Assembly: GCF_907164915.1 (NCBI RefSeq)
Contig: NC_061867.1
Span: 46,348,242-46,412,241 of the forward strand
DNA: 64,000 nucleotides
Source: Impatiens glandulifera
Taxonomy: Eukaryota > Streptophyta > Magnoliopsida > Ericales > Balsaminaceae
Direction: 5' to 3'
The position numbers and the translations under genes were made by a program. Below are positions 21,571 to 37,499 of this stretch, piece after piece. The notes under the pieces were generated by a model. That model saw nothing but the letters and a program-made list of their open reading frames with translations. It was not told the DNA's origin and did not search any database. Within the stretch, counting starts at the first letter, position 1, and each line of letters opens with the position of its first letter.

Positions 21571-24260
21571 AAGGAAGAAGATGTTCACTCTTCGTATACA
21601 TGTTTATGGAGGAAGAAGATGGTCTGAATGGTCTATTCTCATGCATGGATTACTTAATGAACTGGTGATGCAAGCAAGTATTAATTAAAGAAAAGAAAAA
21701 AAAAAACTCTTCTTCTAACTTATTATATAGAGCATACCATTTAACGTCACACAAACACCAACATGACATTTTAATGCAAAAAGTCAATAAACATACAATT
21801 AATTAACTAATCAAAATATTATTAACCCTTGGTTTTGTCTATTTGAATGATGAATTTATGTTGGAGGAATGTGTTTATAATGTAATGTATAAAATATTAT
21901 GTTACTGTCTTTTATTTATTAAGGTATTTAATATATTAATATATTGTGTAGTTTTTATACTTTAATTTAAACAAGTTTATTTTTTTATGATTTGTAATTG
22001 TTACATTAGATTAATAAATGAGAAAAGGACAGGCAATCTCAATGTTTTTTTTTTTCTATAAACTCTAATTCAACCTTATTTTATCTAATTCAACATTAAT
22101 ATGGACAATCAATATGTCACAAATTTGTCTAAAATATCTTAAAATGAAGTTTTGGGTTGTCTAGTTGTTCCTTCAAGTGGTTTGCTCAAAATGAAAATTT
22201 ATGTAATAAAATTAAGTTATCATGTTCCTTGTCTATGTTGTTTATTTTTGTTGTTGAGTAAAATGATTTTTATTTAAATATGATTGTTGGTATAAACAAA
22301 CCTTATACATGTAAAACAATTTCATTAATATTAAGAGAAAATAAAAATTACCAATAAAAGTGAAATGATGATCAGTTGGAACATTAAATTAATTTCTAAC
22401 AAGTTATTAAACCTAGGACCAGATTATAACTCAAACCAATAAATGAGAACAATTCCACCCAGGTAAGCCATAATTTGTTTTTTAAATATTTGTTTTCTCT
22501 CTACTCTTTCTCACTTTTTTTTATTGGTTTATTTATCAATTATCTTTAGTACAATTATTTTAATAAAAATAATTAAAACAAGTTGAAAGCCTAATCTTCA
22601 ATCTTCTTCGTAGCCGACTCTAAATGAGAATATAATAGAAAAATCCAAATATGTTCAACTTTCTAGCATCAGTGCCAATCTTATAACACATCAGAAGTAA
22701 TTATCATATTAATAACTTTTAATTTTCATTTTAAATAAAAAATTAAAATTTATTCTCATAAAAGACTCATTTTCTTTTTAATTTTGTCTCTAAATTTTAA
22801 AAATTATAAAAAATAAGACAACCAAAAAAGAGAAAAATTTATACAATTGTAACATATTAAGAAATTGTATAGATATTATTTTAGTGATTATTATTACTTT
22901 TAATATAATAATTTCATATACAATATACAAAGTAATTGTGACTTAATATAATATTTATATATTTTTACACTATATATTGAAAAAATAAAAAGAGGAAACT
23001 AAGATATGCACATTACACACCATTCTTATACATTACAAACCATCTACAATATGCATGCACATAGTACGTTAACAGTATAGGTTTTCTAAATAAAGTGAAC
23101 CGATCTATTTATCATCAAGTCCACGTTCAATATTTACTACCGGAACCCAACTCGCTACTTCGACCCGGACCTCAACACACACCACCAAATAATCTTCAAA
23201 AGGTTCGGGAATAACAAACAACGTCCTCATTTCAATACGGGTTGGATAAGACACGACAGTCGTACCCGGAGCTATATGTAACCAGAGCTATACGTGTATG
23301 GAGGACCTGATTTATGACCTGAACCTTGGCAGAAAGTTATGGGTATCTCATTATAGCCGACCCTTTCTCCCCCAGAACGATATCTTGTCTATGATATTTT
23401 TGAATTATATCCCGAAGAGAAAAACAACATGTATTTAATTTTAATATTTTATTTTAGATTTGTGGACTTTATCAACATTTTTTTCTTGACTTTCATTTCT
23501 ACATAATAGTAACATTTTCTTTTAATTTCTTTGTATTTAAGAAGATCATTGAGACTTATAGATCAACTTATTACATGAAAATAATATATATATATATATA
23601 TTTTTTTTTAAATCGAAAAAATAAGATATTAAGAGAAATAATTGTATTTAGAGCACAGTGTTTAAAATTATTTTTATAACCATTTATAAATATATAAACT
23701 GAAATATGTTAAAAGTTAGTTTATTATAAAATTTTTTTAAAACATTTGATAAATATTTTAAAATTTAAAAATGTTTAATTTTATAATACATTGACGGACA
23801 CAACGTGTCATATGTTGTGTCATGTATGTGCTAAAATAAAATAATAATTAAATAAAAAAATCAAAATGCTAAACTAAACAATTTAAATAAGACAACTTTA
23901 ATTATCTTAATATCAAGTTGGTTATTTTAATTTAGTTTAAATCTAAACTAATTTTGTTTAGATTTTTCAAACTTGTCAAAAAAAATACATAAAATAAATA
24001 AAATTAGTATTTTGCATGTTGATCATTTTCTTTATAAATTAAGTATTTAGTTACATAAAAAAAATTAATATATATTTATTTAATTTGTTTATATAAATGT
24101 TTTAAAACTTTTTTTTATTTTATTTAATTTTTAAAAATATAAATTAAATATTTCCAACTTAGATTTTGTATATTTTTAAAAAAATTAAATCAGGATTTTG
24201 AACCTTAAACATACCCTAATATAGTTGAGATCAAATCAGTTTAAATTGAAATAATGCTAA
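21571..24260. repeat. ABCG upstream region, copy B of the tandem segmental duplication
   Basis: It begins with sequence matching the ABCG promoter and leader (CACTCTTCGTATACATG compared with CACTCTTTATATACATG). It continues colinearly with copy A to about 24260. The ABCG reading frame itself is not duplicated, so the left breakpoint lies in or just upstream of the 5' leader. Much of the middle (about 22480-23700) is diverged and holds a short coding-like fragment at 23105-23287. Confidence 0.7.
23105..23287 (-). pseudogene. C-terminal-exon-like ORF fragment, family not recognised
   Basis: A 60-codon minus-strand frame opens after a stop at 23288-23290 and ends at TAG (23105-23107). Its composition is clearly protein-like: APGTTVVSYPTRIEMRT, FVIPEPFEDYLVVCVEVRV, then VASWVPVVNIERGLDDK. 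The surrounding GC content is higher than the flanks. Frames on the upstream side (about 23290-23360) also look coding-like but are interrupted. This suggests a decayed or captured gene end. Function unknown. Confidence 0.33.
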
Positions 24261-25393
24261 CTCAACCAAGAGAGTTGATATGCTTGTTGATTATTGATTT
24301 GGTCTTTGATTCTATGTTATCTTTTTTTTATGATTTTTCTTTATGATTAATTTGTGACAAATGTTGTTGTGCTTTATCTCACGATAATTACAATCTTGTT
24401 GATTGAGTGAATTTAAAAAATATAAAAAAAAAGTATTATCCATTCATATATATATATATATATATTCAACTGGTTATTTGAGAAAAAAAAAAGAGATGTG
24501 AGATAGCATATCTAGATTATGATTGTTATTTTAGTCAGCAAGTTAGTGATTGTTTGACTATAATTATTTGAATTTTAATTATTTTTTAAGAATAGATTGA
24601 TATTGTTATTTTTTTATGTTTAAATAATATTTTACAATAAATAATTAATAAGGTAACAACAATGGGAGGAGGAATACATTACCATCACCGTTTTATTCTA
24701 CTTCGGATATTTAATTTTACTAAAATCTCAGTACCCGTAAAAAAAATCGTTCTTATCCAAACAATTCAAATAAAAAACTATAGAAGAGATAAAATTGTCA
24801 ATATGTCAATTAATTTATCTATTTCAACTTTATAAAATAATAATATTAATAATATTTGGCTAGTGTTACCATTTATATAAATTCTTTCCAATATCTATTA
24901 TTTTTTCTTCATTCATTTTCTTCCACTTCATTCTAAATAAATATTTCAAAATAATTATTAAACTAAATCATCTTTTTATTAAATTTTATGTATTTTTTAT
25001 TACTTAAATAAAATATTAAATGTAGAATAAAAATAAATTTAATATGCTAGTAACAATATTTGAGTAGTATAGATCCTCCATTTTTAATAATTCAAATGTT
25101 TAAAGATAATTTGTCAAAGTACATATACATAAATAATTCACAAATACAACTATAAATATGTAAAATTATAATTTATTTTGAAAGTTTAATTATAGACAAA
25201 TAATATTATATATTTTTAATAATATATATTTGTTAATAAAAATGCTCAATATTTATATTAAAAAATCAGAAACATAGTTAAGGGTTTTTCCACTAACCTA
25301 GAGTCAAAACATTTTCTTTCTTCCATCTTCTCTATCAGCCGACTGCACGAAGCAAATTCAATCAATTTCTCACTTTTTATTCCGACGATTCTA
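24261..25393. other. AT-rich upstream region of PRMT3, no other gene seen
   Basis: No ORF or transposon terminus is supported. A (TA)n run lies near 24447-24466. The last 100 bp before the PRMT3 start are less AT-rich and are probably the 5' leader and core promoter. No clear TATA box stands out. Confidence 0.45.
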
Positions 25394-28999
<3,606 letters not shown>

Positions 29000-29626
29000 C
29001 TGGTTTTGAATGTTTGCATTAAGTTTTAGCTATTTTTAGTGGATTTTGTTGGTTGGATAGTCTTGGGATATTTTTTTATGCTTTTGGGAAACAGTTATTT
29101 TGTTGTATTTCCATTGGAAAATTGTTATAACATTGTTTTCTTTAATTTTATTTAATATATTAATGATTTTCTTACAATTCTGCTAAATAAATAGATGGTT
29201 GTGATATTTTTGACAAAGATAATAAAAGTAGTTATGATGTTTGTTTTTAACCTATGATTTTTGTCAAACTAGTTTATGTTTGTTTGTACCTGATTATTAT
29301 ATATGTATATTGTTATTTAAATGGAACTTTATTTTGAATGTTTTACCCTAGATTAGACAGTTTTTGGGATGTTTTAAAAACAAAAATTTGAGAAAAACAG
29401 ACTATGTTTAATGTTATTACTATTTTGTCAAAATTATGAACCTTGAAACTAAAATTTGGATTCAAAACCCCAAGAATAACTTAGAAAACCATCTTATATT
29501 ATATTAAAAAAATCTTAAACATATCCAGAATTAGAATGCCTTTGTTTTTTTTCATACCTGTTAGAGTTAAAGAAGAACAAGATGTAACCTTAAAATACTT
29601 CGAAAACCGAAAAAAAAAAAAAATGT

Positions 29627-29699
29627 CGCCGTCTGTGGGAATCGAACCCACGACCACGTGGTTAAAAGCCACGCGCTCTACCAGCTGAGCTAAGACGGC
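29627..29699 (-). tRNA. tRNA-Lys (anticodon UUU)
   Basis: The minus strand folds as a canonical cloverleaf. The acceptor arms GCCGTCT and AGACGGC pair, the D-arm carries an A-box (TAGCTCAGCTGG), the anticodon stem CGTGG/CCACG holds the loop CTTTTAA with anticodon TTT, and the T-arm has GGTTCGATTCC (B-box). The discriminator base is G at 29627. There is no intron. A pol III terminator run of T's follows at 29610-29623 on the minus strand. Standing alone between PRMT3 and a transposon nest, it looks like a functional single gene. Confidence 0.96.
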
Positions 29700-31868
29700 T
29701 TGTGATTTTATTTATATAATTTAAAGTAATAGTAAAGTCTAATTACAAATAATTCTTTAATAGGACTTGTTCAATATATATATATATAAAAACAAATGGT
29801 AATATAAATCAATTTTGGGATTTTCCATTTTTTTTTCAATTTAAGCAGTAACAAATTAAGTGAGGGGACAACTCTAATGCATGACAAAAACATGAGAAAT
29901 TTCACTTATGTAGTACATGCATATATTTAAATTTATTTAAAATAAAACAAGAAAATATTGTACTCAAATGTTTGACAATAAAGGAAACTCTCAATGTTGA
30001 ACCATAATTTATGGCTGTCCAATTCCTGCCAGAATGTTAAGTTTGTGATAGGAAATACAATTTCTGGAAAAATTTAAACCAACATTTTGACCAAAAATAT
30101 TGTATTAGACCAGAAACATAGCATTTCTTTAATCACATATCAACCACAAAACATTTATCAAAATTAAAGGTTTGTCATTTTATCTGCCTCAAGAATATCC
30201 TTTGCTTAAATTTCGTAATGGATAAAATTTTAAAGATATTACAGGCTCCAACTTCTCAACTAATATGGAATAGTGAGATAAGATGGTAATACAATCACCA
30301 TTAAACCCGAAATGTCAGAATATATTAATGAAGAACGATAAACTCAGTGAAAGTAAGGCCACAAATTTGACGTGATCTGTCACGTTGCCCCCACGTCCCA
30401 ACAAGCGGGACCTGAAAATATTTTATTTTACCTTTTTTTCTTCCCTCGACTTTTCGGGACATTTCTGGACCCAAAATGTAACATTTTTATTTTTTCTCTC
30501 ATACTCACATGCCATGTCGCGTCGAATTCCTGGATTACTTTCTCTACCGCTTCGAACTTCTTCACAACTAAGGAGAATCCAGAAAGACTGATTGGCCAGT
30601 AATGACACTCAATAGCTCAGCGAGAAAGGAAAACACTGATCTGCGACATTTTTTACCTCTTTCCTAACTACTTGAAGACACTTAGAAATAACAGAAGGAT
30701 GGTGACTTTTACGATCTCCTTCTATTAGTTAAATCCATTATATAGCTGGATTTCCGGTAATAAGTCTGATTCTTGATCCTTCTCTCTAGTTAGTGCCATC
30801 CCAGAGATAGAACCGATCTTGTGGACAGTTTATCATTTTTCTTAATTATTTTCCATACATGAGGTCAAAAGTGGGAAGAGCACCAACTCTGTACCTACTA
30901 TTAAGAGAAGGTAACAAAATAGCATGATCTATCTCTTTTCTTTTCCAAGCATGCGTTTGGTAAATGGAAAACAGTCTGATTTGGGCTTTTGAGCTTATCC
31001 AAAGAAAATTAACTGTGTGAAAAAGGTCATGTTTGCTAAAGGTTCCACCTATAAGTGGAGCATTGGACCTTCAGCACATCACAGTCCATATATCTTTTTG
31101 TAAAACTGTATGGACTCCAAAAGCCCTAATCAAAACAGGGTCAGCCTGAGCCAATATGAAAGTCAATAGGAAAGTGATTGAACTTCTACTTATTTCCAAT
31201 ATTTGAGTACATATATTATTTAGTAATTGTGTATTAGTTGTTATTATATAAATATTAAAACTCAATTAAAATAATATATTAAAATATAAAGATTATGAGA
31301 CTTATTTAGACATCTATAATAAATATAAGGATATATTTGTGTAGAAGCAGAAATACCATTTATTATTTCGTTGATGGGCCGAATAATAAATGAGTATATT
31401 ATGGTTATGTTCCCAACCCATATAGATAGTCTATCTATTATGTTTTTCTCATTAGACAAAATGTTAATGTTTATGTTCATCTCTCAAAACACTCAAGGGG
31501 CTATCAATAGTGGCTTGGAAGATTTAAACTCCACCCACATCAGACATTCCGATCTAACTCTAGATCCAGAACAAGAAGTTCCAAGATTAAGAGAAGATAC
31601 AAAATCAAGAGAAGATCAAGAAGAAGAGAATAACGAAGAACGACTTAATGAACCGTTCTTCATTCTAGATTAGAACATTTTTCCGCAACTTATGTGTATA
31701 TCAATTTATCGACATAGAATATAATGATTATAGACTTAAGAAATAAAGATTTAGATTAAAGATTCTAACATTTATATCTTGTCTTCTCAAATGGATATTA
31801 TGGCACTCTTTGCCTTCCACCATGTCCATTCTAGGAACATTTATAAAGTAAAGTTATCTGGATGTAGC
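29700..31868. other. Intergenic region with no confident gene
   Basis: A plus-strand ORF of 100 codons (31371-31673) ends in a hydrophilic, charged tail (EQEVPRLREDTKSREDQEEE). It has no recognisable domain, and its N-terminal half looks like translated AT-rich DNA. It could be the 3' end of a dead gene. Overlapping short ORFs at 30372-30608 look fortuitous. No RNA gene or transposon end was identified. Confidence 0.35.
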
Positions 31869-32701
31869 CAGGGCCGACTCCCAGAGTTGGGAGGCCCCAT
31901 GCAAACTCAAATTTTGTGGCCCCATAAAATTAAAATAAATTTAATAATGGTACATTTTATAAAAAAAATATTAAATATATAACAATATTAACTAGTGTAA
32001 ACAAATATTTCAAAATATATATCAAAAATATTAATATAATAAGTTGTAAAAAAAAAATATATCATAATAATTTATCAATTAACTAGTATTCGATTCAACA
32101 AAAATACTCTTTGCATTTTTTGAGGCAAAATTTTCATTTAAGTCATTATACTCTAACTGTCTAAACACTCTTTTTTAGTTGATACCATAGTTAATCCATT
32201 CGTGATATATTGTGTATGATGTCTCTATAATGAAAAAAGTATGAGATATATTTTAAAATGAGAAGAAATTATGAAGATACATAAGAATAAGAATAAATAA
32301 ATAAAAAAATTAATTTAAGATCATTGAAATGTAACCTCAAAAATGATTTTCACAATTAGGGTTGAATTTATGATAAATAATTAAATTATTAAAGATGGAA
32401 AGCAACTAAAATATAAACAATATAATTAGGGTTAGTGATATAAAATGACTACAATAAAAATAAATAAAAAATGAGCCTAATATTAAGAATAAAAAATAAT
32501 AAAAAATAGTGAAAAAATTAATATATTAATATATTATATATAACTAGCATGTATCCCGTGCATTTACACGAATAATAATATAAAAAACCGTAAAAAAAAA
32601 TATTATGATAAAAATATTATAGCATTTTAAATTTTATTTATAACCGTTTTAAGTTTATGGGTGAGTCAATCCACAATCCGACCCAAATATCCATTTACTC
32701 T

Positions 32702-33095
32702 GGGAAATTTGATGAAATGGCCCCCATAACAGGGGAAATTCCAAAAAGGGCCCGCGCCTACTAATGTTGGCAAAAAGGGCCCTTTTACCCTACGAAATGT
32801 CAGAAATACCCCTCGGGCGCCAGATTTTACGCTCATTGACGCGAATTACCAATCACGCGATTTAATCTAAATCGCGTGAGTTCATCAACGCGATTTAGAT
32901 GAAACGCGTGATTGGTAATTCGCGTTTTTAAATGTACGTGAATTACCATCCACGCGTTTCATCTAAATCGCGGTGATGAACTCACGCGATTTAGATTAAA
33001 TCGCGTGCATGGTAAATCGCGTCTTTAGTTTTATATATAATTTTCCGGCCCTAATTTAAAACAAAACCTCCCCGATTCTCCCTCCCACTCCGACT
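32702..33095 (+). repeat. Left 394-bp terminal inverted repeat of the large Mutator-like element
   Basis: It matches 43216-43609 inverted over its full length with only a scattering of substitutions and no net length change. The middle (about 32840-33020) is itself made of alternating inverted copies of a CACGCGATTTAATCTAAATC-like unit, so each TIR can fold on itself. The inner end reads CGGCCCTAATTTAAAACAAA and leads into pyrimidine-rich leader-like sequence. Confidence 0.92.
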
Positions 33096-33239
33096 GCGGC
33101 CGACTTTCCATTCCCACATCCATCAAGATCATCGTTCCTCAACATCAGCGTTCCTCAACATCATTGTTCCTCAACATCATCGTTCCTCAACATCATCGGG
33201 ATCCTTCCAACATCATCGTTCTTCAACATCATCAGGTCA

Positions 33240-33790
33240 GTTTAGGGCTTAAGGTTTAGACTTAGGTTTTGATGTATATTTACCGTTTATATTCATGGAT
33301 ATGGATGTATTTAGGTTTAGGGTTTGGTTTTGATGTATATTATATCGTTTCCTATATATATTGATGTATTTAGGTTTAGGGTTAGGTTTTGATGTATATT
33401 ATACCGTTTATATTCATGGATATTGGTGTATTTAGGGTTAAAGGTTTGGTTTTGATGTATATTATGCCGTTTCCTATGTATATCGAAGTATTTGGGTTTA
33501 GGGTTAGGTTTCGATGTATATTCTGCCATTTATATGGATGTATTTAGGTTTAGGGTTTGGTTTTGATGTATATTATGCCGTTTATAATGGATATTGATGT
33601 ATTTAGGTTTAGGGTTAGGTTTCGATGTATATTTTGCCATTTATATTGATAGATATTATAGTATTTATGTTTAGGGTTAGGTTTCGATGTATATTCTGCC
33701 ATTTATATTCATGGATATTGTTGTATTTAGGGTTTAAGGTTTGGTTTTGATGTATATTATGCCGTTTCATATATACTGATTGATTGTTGG
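33240..33790 (+). repeat. Degenerate minisatellite of about 60 bp with telomere-like TTTAGGG motifs
   Basis: About eight to nine degenerate units contain GATGTATTTAGGTTTAGGG, then TTTGATGTATATTATGCCG, then TTTATATTCATGGATAT. The TTTAGGGTTAGG-like segments resemble plant telomere repeat but sit inside a longer unit within the Mutator-like element. They are therefore not an interstitial telomere. Confidence 0.8.
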
Positions 33791-34023
33791 TTTTCCTATA
33801 TATACTGATTGATTGTTGATTTTCAATTACATGAATATTGTATGGTTAGCTATTGATTTATATTCTGCTGTTTATAATGATGGATATTGTAGTATTTAGA
33901 TCAAGAGCTGCCGTTGTGGTTTTCTCAGTTCGTTCAACAAAATGGTATGTAATAAAATGGTTGTTAATAAAATGGTTTTCTCAGTTCTCAGTTCGTTCAA
34001 CTCCTTTTTTTTATAATATGCAG

Positions 34024-34938
34024 ACAACAAACACTGTTATGACCTTATGTCCCAATCAATTATCACCTGAAAATAATGTATGTTCTATTCTCTCTACTAT
34101 GTCCATATTAACTAGTTTTGTATGTAATAACCATTATATTATTGTTTTACACAGTTGTTGATAGTTGAATTTGCTCGCACTTTTGGTGCAAGGGTGTCTC
34201 CGAAGTGGAGAGAAGATGTAACCCATGTTATTGCTTACACTGATCCGAATGGTGCATGCGGCCGAACTTAAAAAGTATTGAAGGCAATTCTGAACGGGAA
34301 ATGGGTCCTTACTATTGATTGTGAGTCTCTGTTAACACGATTATTTTCATACATATGTCTGTTAAATTAATTTAAAAATTGTTTTGTTTAGGGATAAAAT
34401 TATCATTGAAAACCCAAAACTGTGTTGATGAGGAACCTTATGAGGTTAAACATGATAATCATGGAGCCCAAGGTGGTCCTAGAAAAGGCAGACTTCTGTT
34501 GTTGAATAATGTGAGTTTGGTCTTATTCCTCATATCTGTACTTTTTCTTATTTTGCATGATAACTGAAATTATCTTCTTTGTTGGTTTTTCAGCGTTCGA
34601 AACTGTTCGACGGTTACATTTTTATATTTATAGGGAATTTCAACACACTTTACAAACAGGATCTCATTGAGTTAATAGTTGCTGGAGGTGGTAGTATTAA
34701 AGAATCGGATAATCCAGATTATCCATTTGCTGAGCCAAGGGATGCGAAAACTATAATAGTATATTTCGAGATAGACAGCAGATATCGACCAATTGAAAAG
34801 GATTTTGATGTTCTTCCCGACAATTGGCTTTTTGAGACAGCGGCTGCTATGTCATGCATATTGGATGAACATGTTGTTCCTCATACAAAGTTGCTTCAAT
34901 CTATTGCTGCTTGTGATTTGCAGCATTTGCTTACTTAA
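34024..34938 (+). pseudogene. Captured tandem-BRCT gene part (plant BRCA1/BARD1 type)
   Basis: Four exons with GT-AG signals (34024-34077, 34155-34320, 34392-34510, 34594-34938) join in phase to 228 codons ending in TAA. The product resembles the C-terminal BRCT pair of plant BRCA1/BARD1: LLIVEFARTFGARVS, THVIAYTDPNGAC, LKAILNGKWVLTID, then VDEEPYEVKHD, PRKGRLLLLN and KLFDGYIFIFIGNF. The end DNWLFETAAA...SIAACDLQHL matches the closing helix. In the host such domains bind phosphoproteins in DNA repair or, for BARD1, chromatin at meristem genes. Here one in-frame stop (TAA at 34269-34271) breaks the frame. RING and ankyrin-like parts are absent. The exon-intron structure was retained, so genomic DNA was captured. 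Confidence 0.8.
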
Positions 34939-35099
34939 TTTGGAGTTGTTTAGACTTATTGTTCTTCTATTTATGGGTTATTTATGATATTTATGATATT
35001 TATGGTTTATAACAATACTTAATTTGGATATTCATGATTTATGGTGGTTTATATTACTGAATATTCTTCTATTTATGGTTTATTACTTATGTTAACAAT

Positions 35100-35470
35100 A
35101 TCATAACTTATCCTCATAACTCACGCGTATTGTGTATAATCAAACAACAAGGAACAATGAACAATGTTGTTATTCGCCACATAACTCAAACAACAAGGAA
35201 CAATGTTGTTATTCACGCATATTCGCCACATAACTCAAACAACAAGGAACAAGGAACAATGTTGCTATTCACGTGTTTCATCTAAAACGCGTGAATAAAC
35301 TCACGCGATTTAGATGAAACGCGTGAATGCATTTCACGTTAAAACGCGTGAGTTTATTCACGCGTTTTAGATGAAACACGTGAATAACAATTCTCGTCTT
35401 TCATCGTATATATTATTTTTGTGCCCTAATTTATAACAAAACCACGAATCCTTAATTTCCCCTTCTCTCT
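35100..35470 (+). repeat. Internal TIR-like palindromic region upstream of the transposase
   Basis: It contains inverted and direct units such as ACGCGTGAATAAACTCACGC and ATTTAGATGAAACGCGTG, like those in the element's outer TIRs. GTGCCCTAATTTATAACAAA follows, paralleling the TIR's CGGCCCTAATTTAAAACAAA, and then a CT-rich leader. It sits just ahead of the transposase exon 1, where MULE transposase promoters normally lie in the TIR. It looks like a second, internal left TIR. Two near-identical repeats of AACTCAAACAACAAGGAACA precede it. Confidence 0.65.
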
Positions 35471-35616
35471 TCTCTCGCTTTAGCCACTCCGACTCGACCC
35501 TCCACTGAAGAACCCGACCACGAGCAGCAGCAGCGGACGACTACGACGACACCACGATACCCTGAAGAACTCGACCACGAGCAGCAGCAGCTTACCCACT
35601 ACTCTTCGTTCTCAAA

Positions 35617-37323
35617 ATGGGTATGTTTATTTAATATTTAAAATGCTATTCAAATAAAGTAAGAGTAATTTGTGGATGATTGAAATGATTTGATTCATGA
35701 TGGGATAAAGTGTTATTTTGATTAAATCTAAATAACCCTTCCTCAAACGAGGCCTTGATTTGGGTATTAGCTTTGTTTTAGTTCTTAGAAAGTCTTATTG
35801 AGTTATTGTCTTGGAATTTGTTTATCAGTACGTTGTTTAAGTTCCACAGTTCTTATAGTTACAGGACCTTTTTGTTTCCGTTTTCTGTATGTTAAGCTTC
35901 CTCTCCACTATCTTGTTCTGAATGGGAATCAATACTATCTTGTTATTCTAGTATTAAGGTTTAGGGTTTGCATGCTGACATAGTGTAGCTGATTTCACTC
36001 AATACTATCTTGTTATTCTAGTATTGAGGTAGAGTTTACTGGTATGTTTCGTGGAGATACAATGTTCCAAGAATTAACCACAAGTTTGCTTCAATGGACC
36101 TATTGGATAGGGAGCTCTTATCCCATTAGATTCATTGAAGCAAACTTATGGTAAAAAGTTGCGGCATTGGATTTCCTGAAACTCTACGAGCAAACTCTCC
36201 TCGGTTATGGTAATGTTGTTGAACTTTTTTCAATTCTTGTGATGTTGTTGAACTGTTTTCAATTCTTGTGATGTTGTTGAACTGTTTTCAATTGCAGCTC
36301 AAGTACCTGTACTTCTTTACTTTGATGGAGAGTGAAAAACTACGGATGATCTTACTCATTTTTCTGCAAAGTCAAACAGCGGTATGATTGTTCCCCAAAA
36401 TTCTACTTATGCCCAATTAGTTGATCAAATTTATTCTGCTACCGATGTTGACAAATCTAGATATGATTTATTGCTTCAAGCCAAGTATAATGCTCCTGGC
36501 ATGATTGCCAAATTTTCTCCGGGTAAACGATACAATCAAATGACAAGCAATTACGCTGAGAGCTTCAATAGTCAAAGTAGGGAAGCTAGAAAGTATCCCA
36601 TATCAATCTTAGCTGATTATTTAAGATTCACATTACAAGATTGGTTTAACAGTCGAAGAGAAAAAGCTTCCAATCACAATGAATGTTTATCTTCTTATTA
36701 TGAAAAGTTCTTACGTGATCAAGCTGAGAAGGCCAGATTATATAACGTTCATCCACTTAACCGTTTCGAGTTTTATGTCCATGACGGTGAATCTGATTAT
36801 AAAGTTGACTTGAGAGGAATGAGTTGTAGTTGTAGGGTATTTGATGTATCTGGTCTTCCTTGCACTCATGCCCTGGCTGCTTCCCGTACCCATAGATTGG
36901 ATGCCTATGAGTTCTGCTCAAGGTTTAGGGTTTACTTTACTTTATTTGCTATTGAATTTATCTAACTAACTTTATTTCTCACATGTTCAATTGTTATCTT
37001 TCAGGTATTACTCAAGTGAAATGTGGATCAATGCTTATGCGGAAACAATATATCCAGTTTGTCATGAAGAGTATTGGGATATTCCAGAACATATCAAGCA
37101 ACGAGTGTGCCTTAAACCACCTGTTAAGGTTAAGAAAGGGCGACCTCAAACAAAGAGTAGGTCATCCCAAGGTGAAATTCGTAAGGTACCGAGAAGATGT
37201 AGCTCATGTGGTGGTCAGGGTCACAACAGGGCAACATGCAAGTCAGTAATGCCTGCACCCTCTACTGCAAGAGCTGCAAGAGCATCATCATCTCAGCCGC
37301 CATCATCTCAGCCACAAACATGA
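35617..37323 (+). pseudogene. MULE (MuDR-type) transposase with the DDE core deleted
   Basis: Three exons join in phase to 315 residues: 35617-35620 (ATGG), 36298-36922 and 37005-37323. The N-terminus reads AQVPVLLYFDGE then a stop (TGA 36333-36335, probably once Trp), then TYAQLVDQIYSATDVD, like the N-terminal domain of MULE transposases. It then passes straight into C-terminal sequence SNYAESFNSQSREARKYPI. A SWIM zinc finger follows (CSC...GLPCTHALAA), then a CCHC knuckle (CSSCGGQGHNRATC). The family is usually 600-800 residues or more. The whole DDE catalytic domain between is absent, so the protein could at most bind DNA. The intron between exons 1 and 2 holds three copies of a GTTGTTGAACTGTTTTCAAT repeat. 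Confidence 0.85.
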
Positions 37324-37499
37324 ATATTGTCTGTGCAATTTTGAATATTGTATACTGATTATTGTTGTTGGTTTTCGAATATTGTATGCTGATTGATTGT
37401 TGTTGGTTTTCGAATATTGTATGCTGATTGAAAGTTGTATACAGATTGTATAATACATCCAGGTTGGCCATACAGTGAGTGACTCACGCATATATATTG

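Noticed and set aside
31371..31673. 100-codon ORF as a host gene
   Set aside because: No recognised domain, an AT-rich low-complexity first half, and no splice partner; kept only as a note under the intergenic entry.
33240..33790. TTTAGGG-rich array as telomeric repeat
   Set aside because: The motif recurs only once per unit of about 60 bp within a degenerate minisatellite inside the Mutator-like element.
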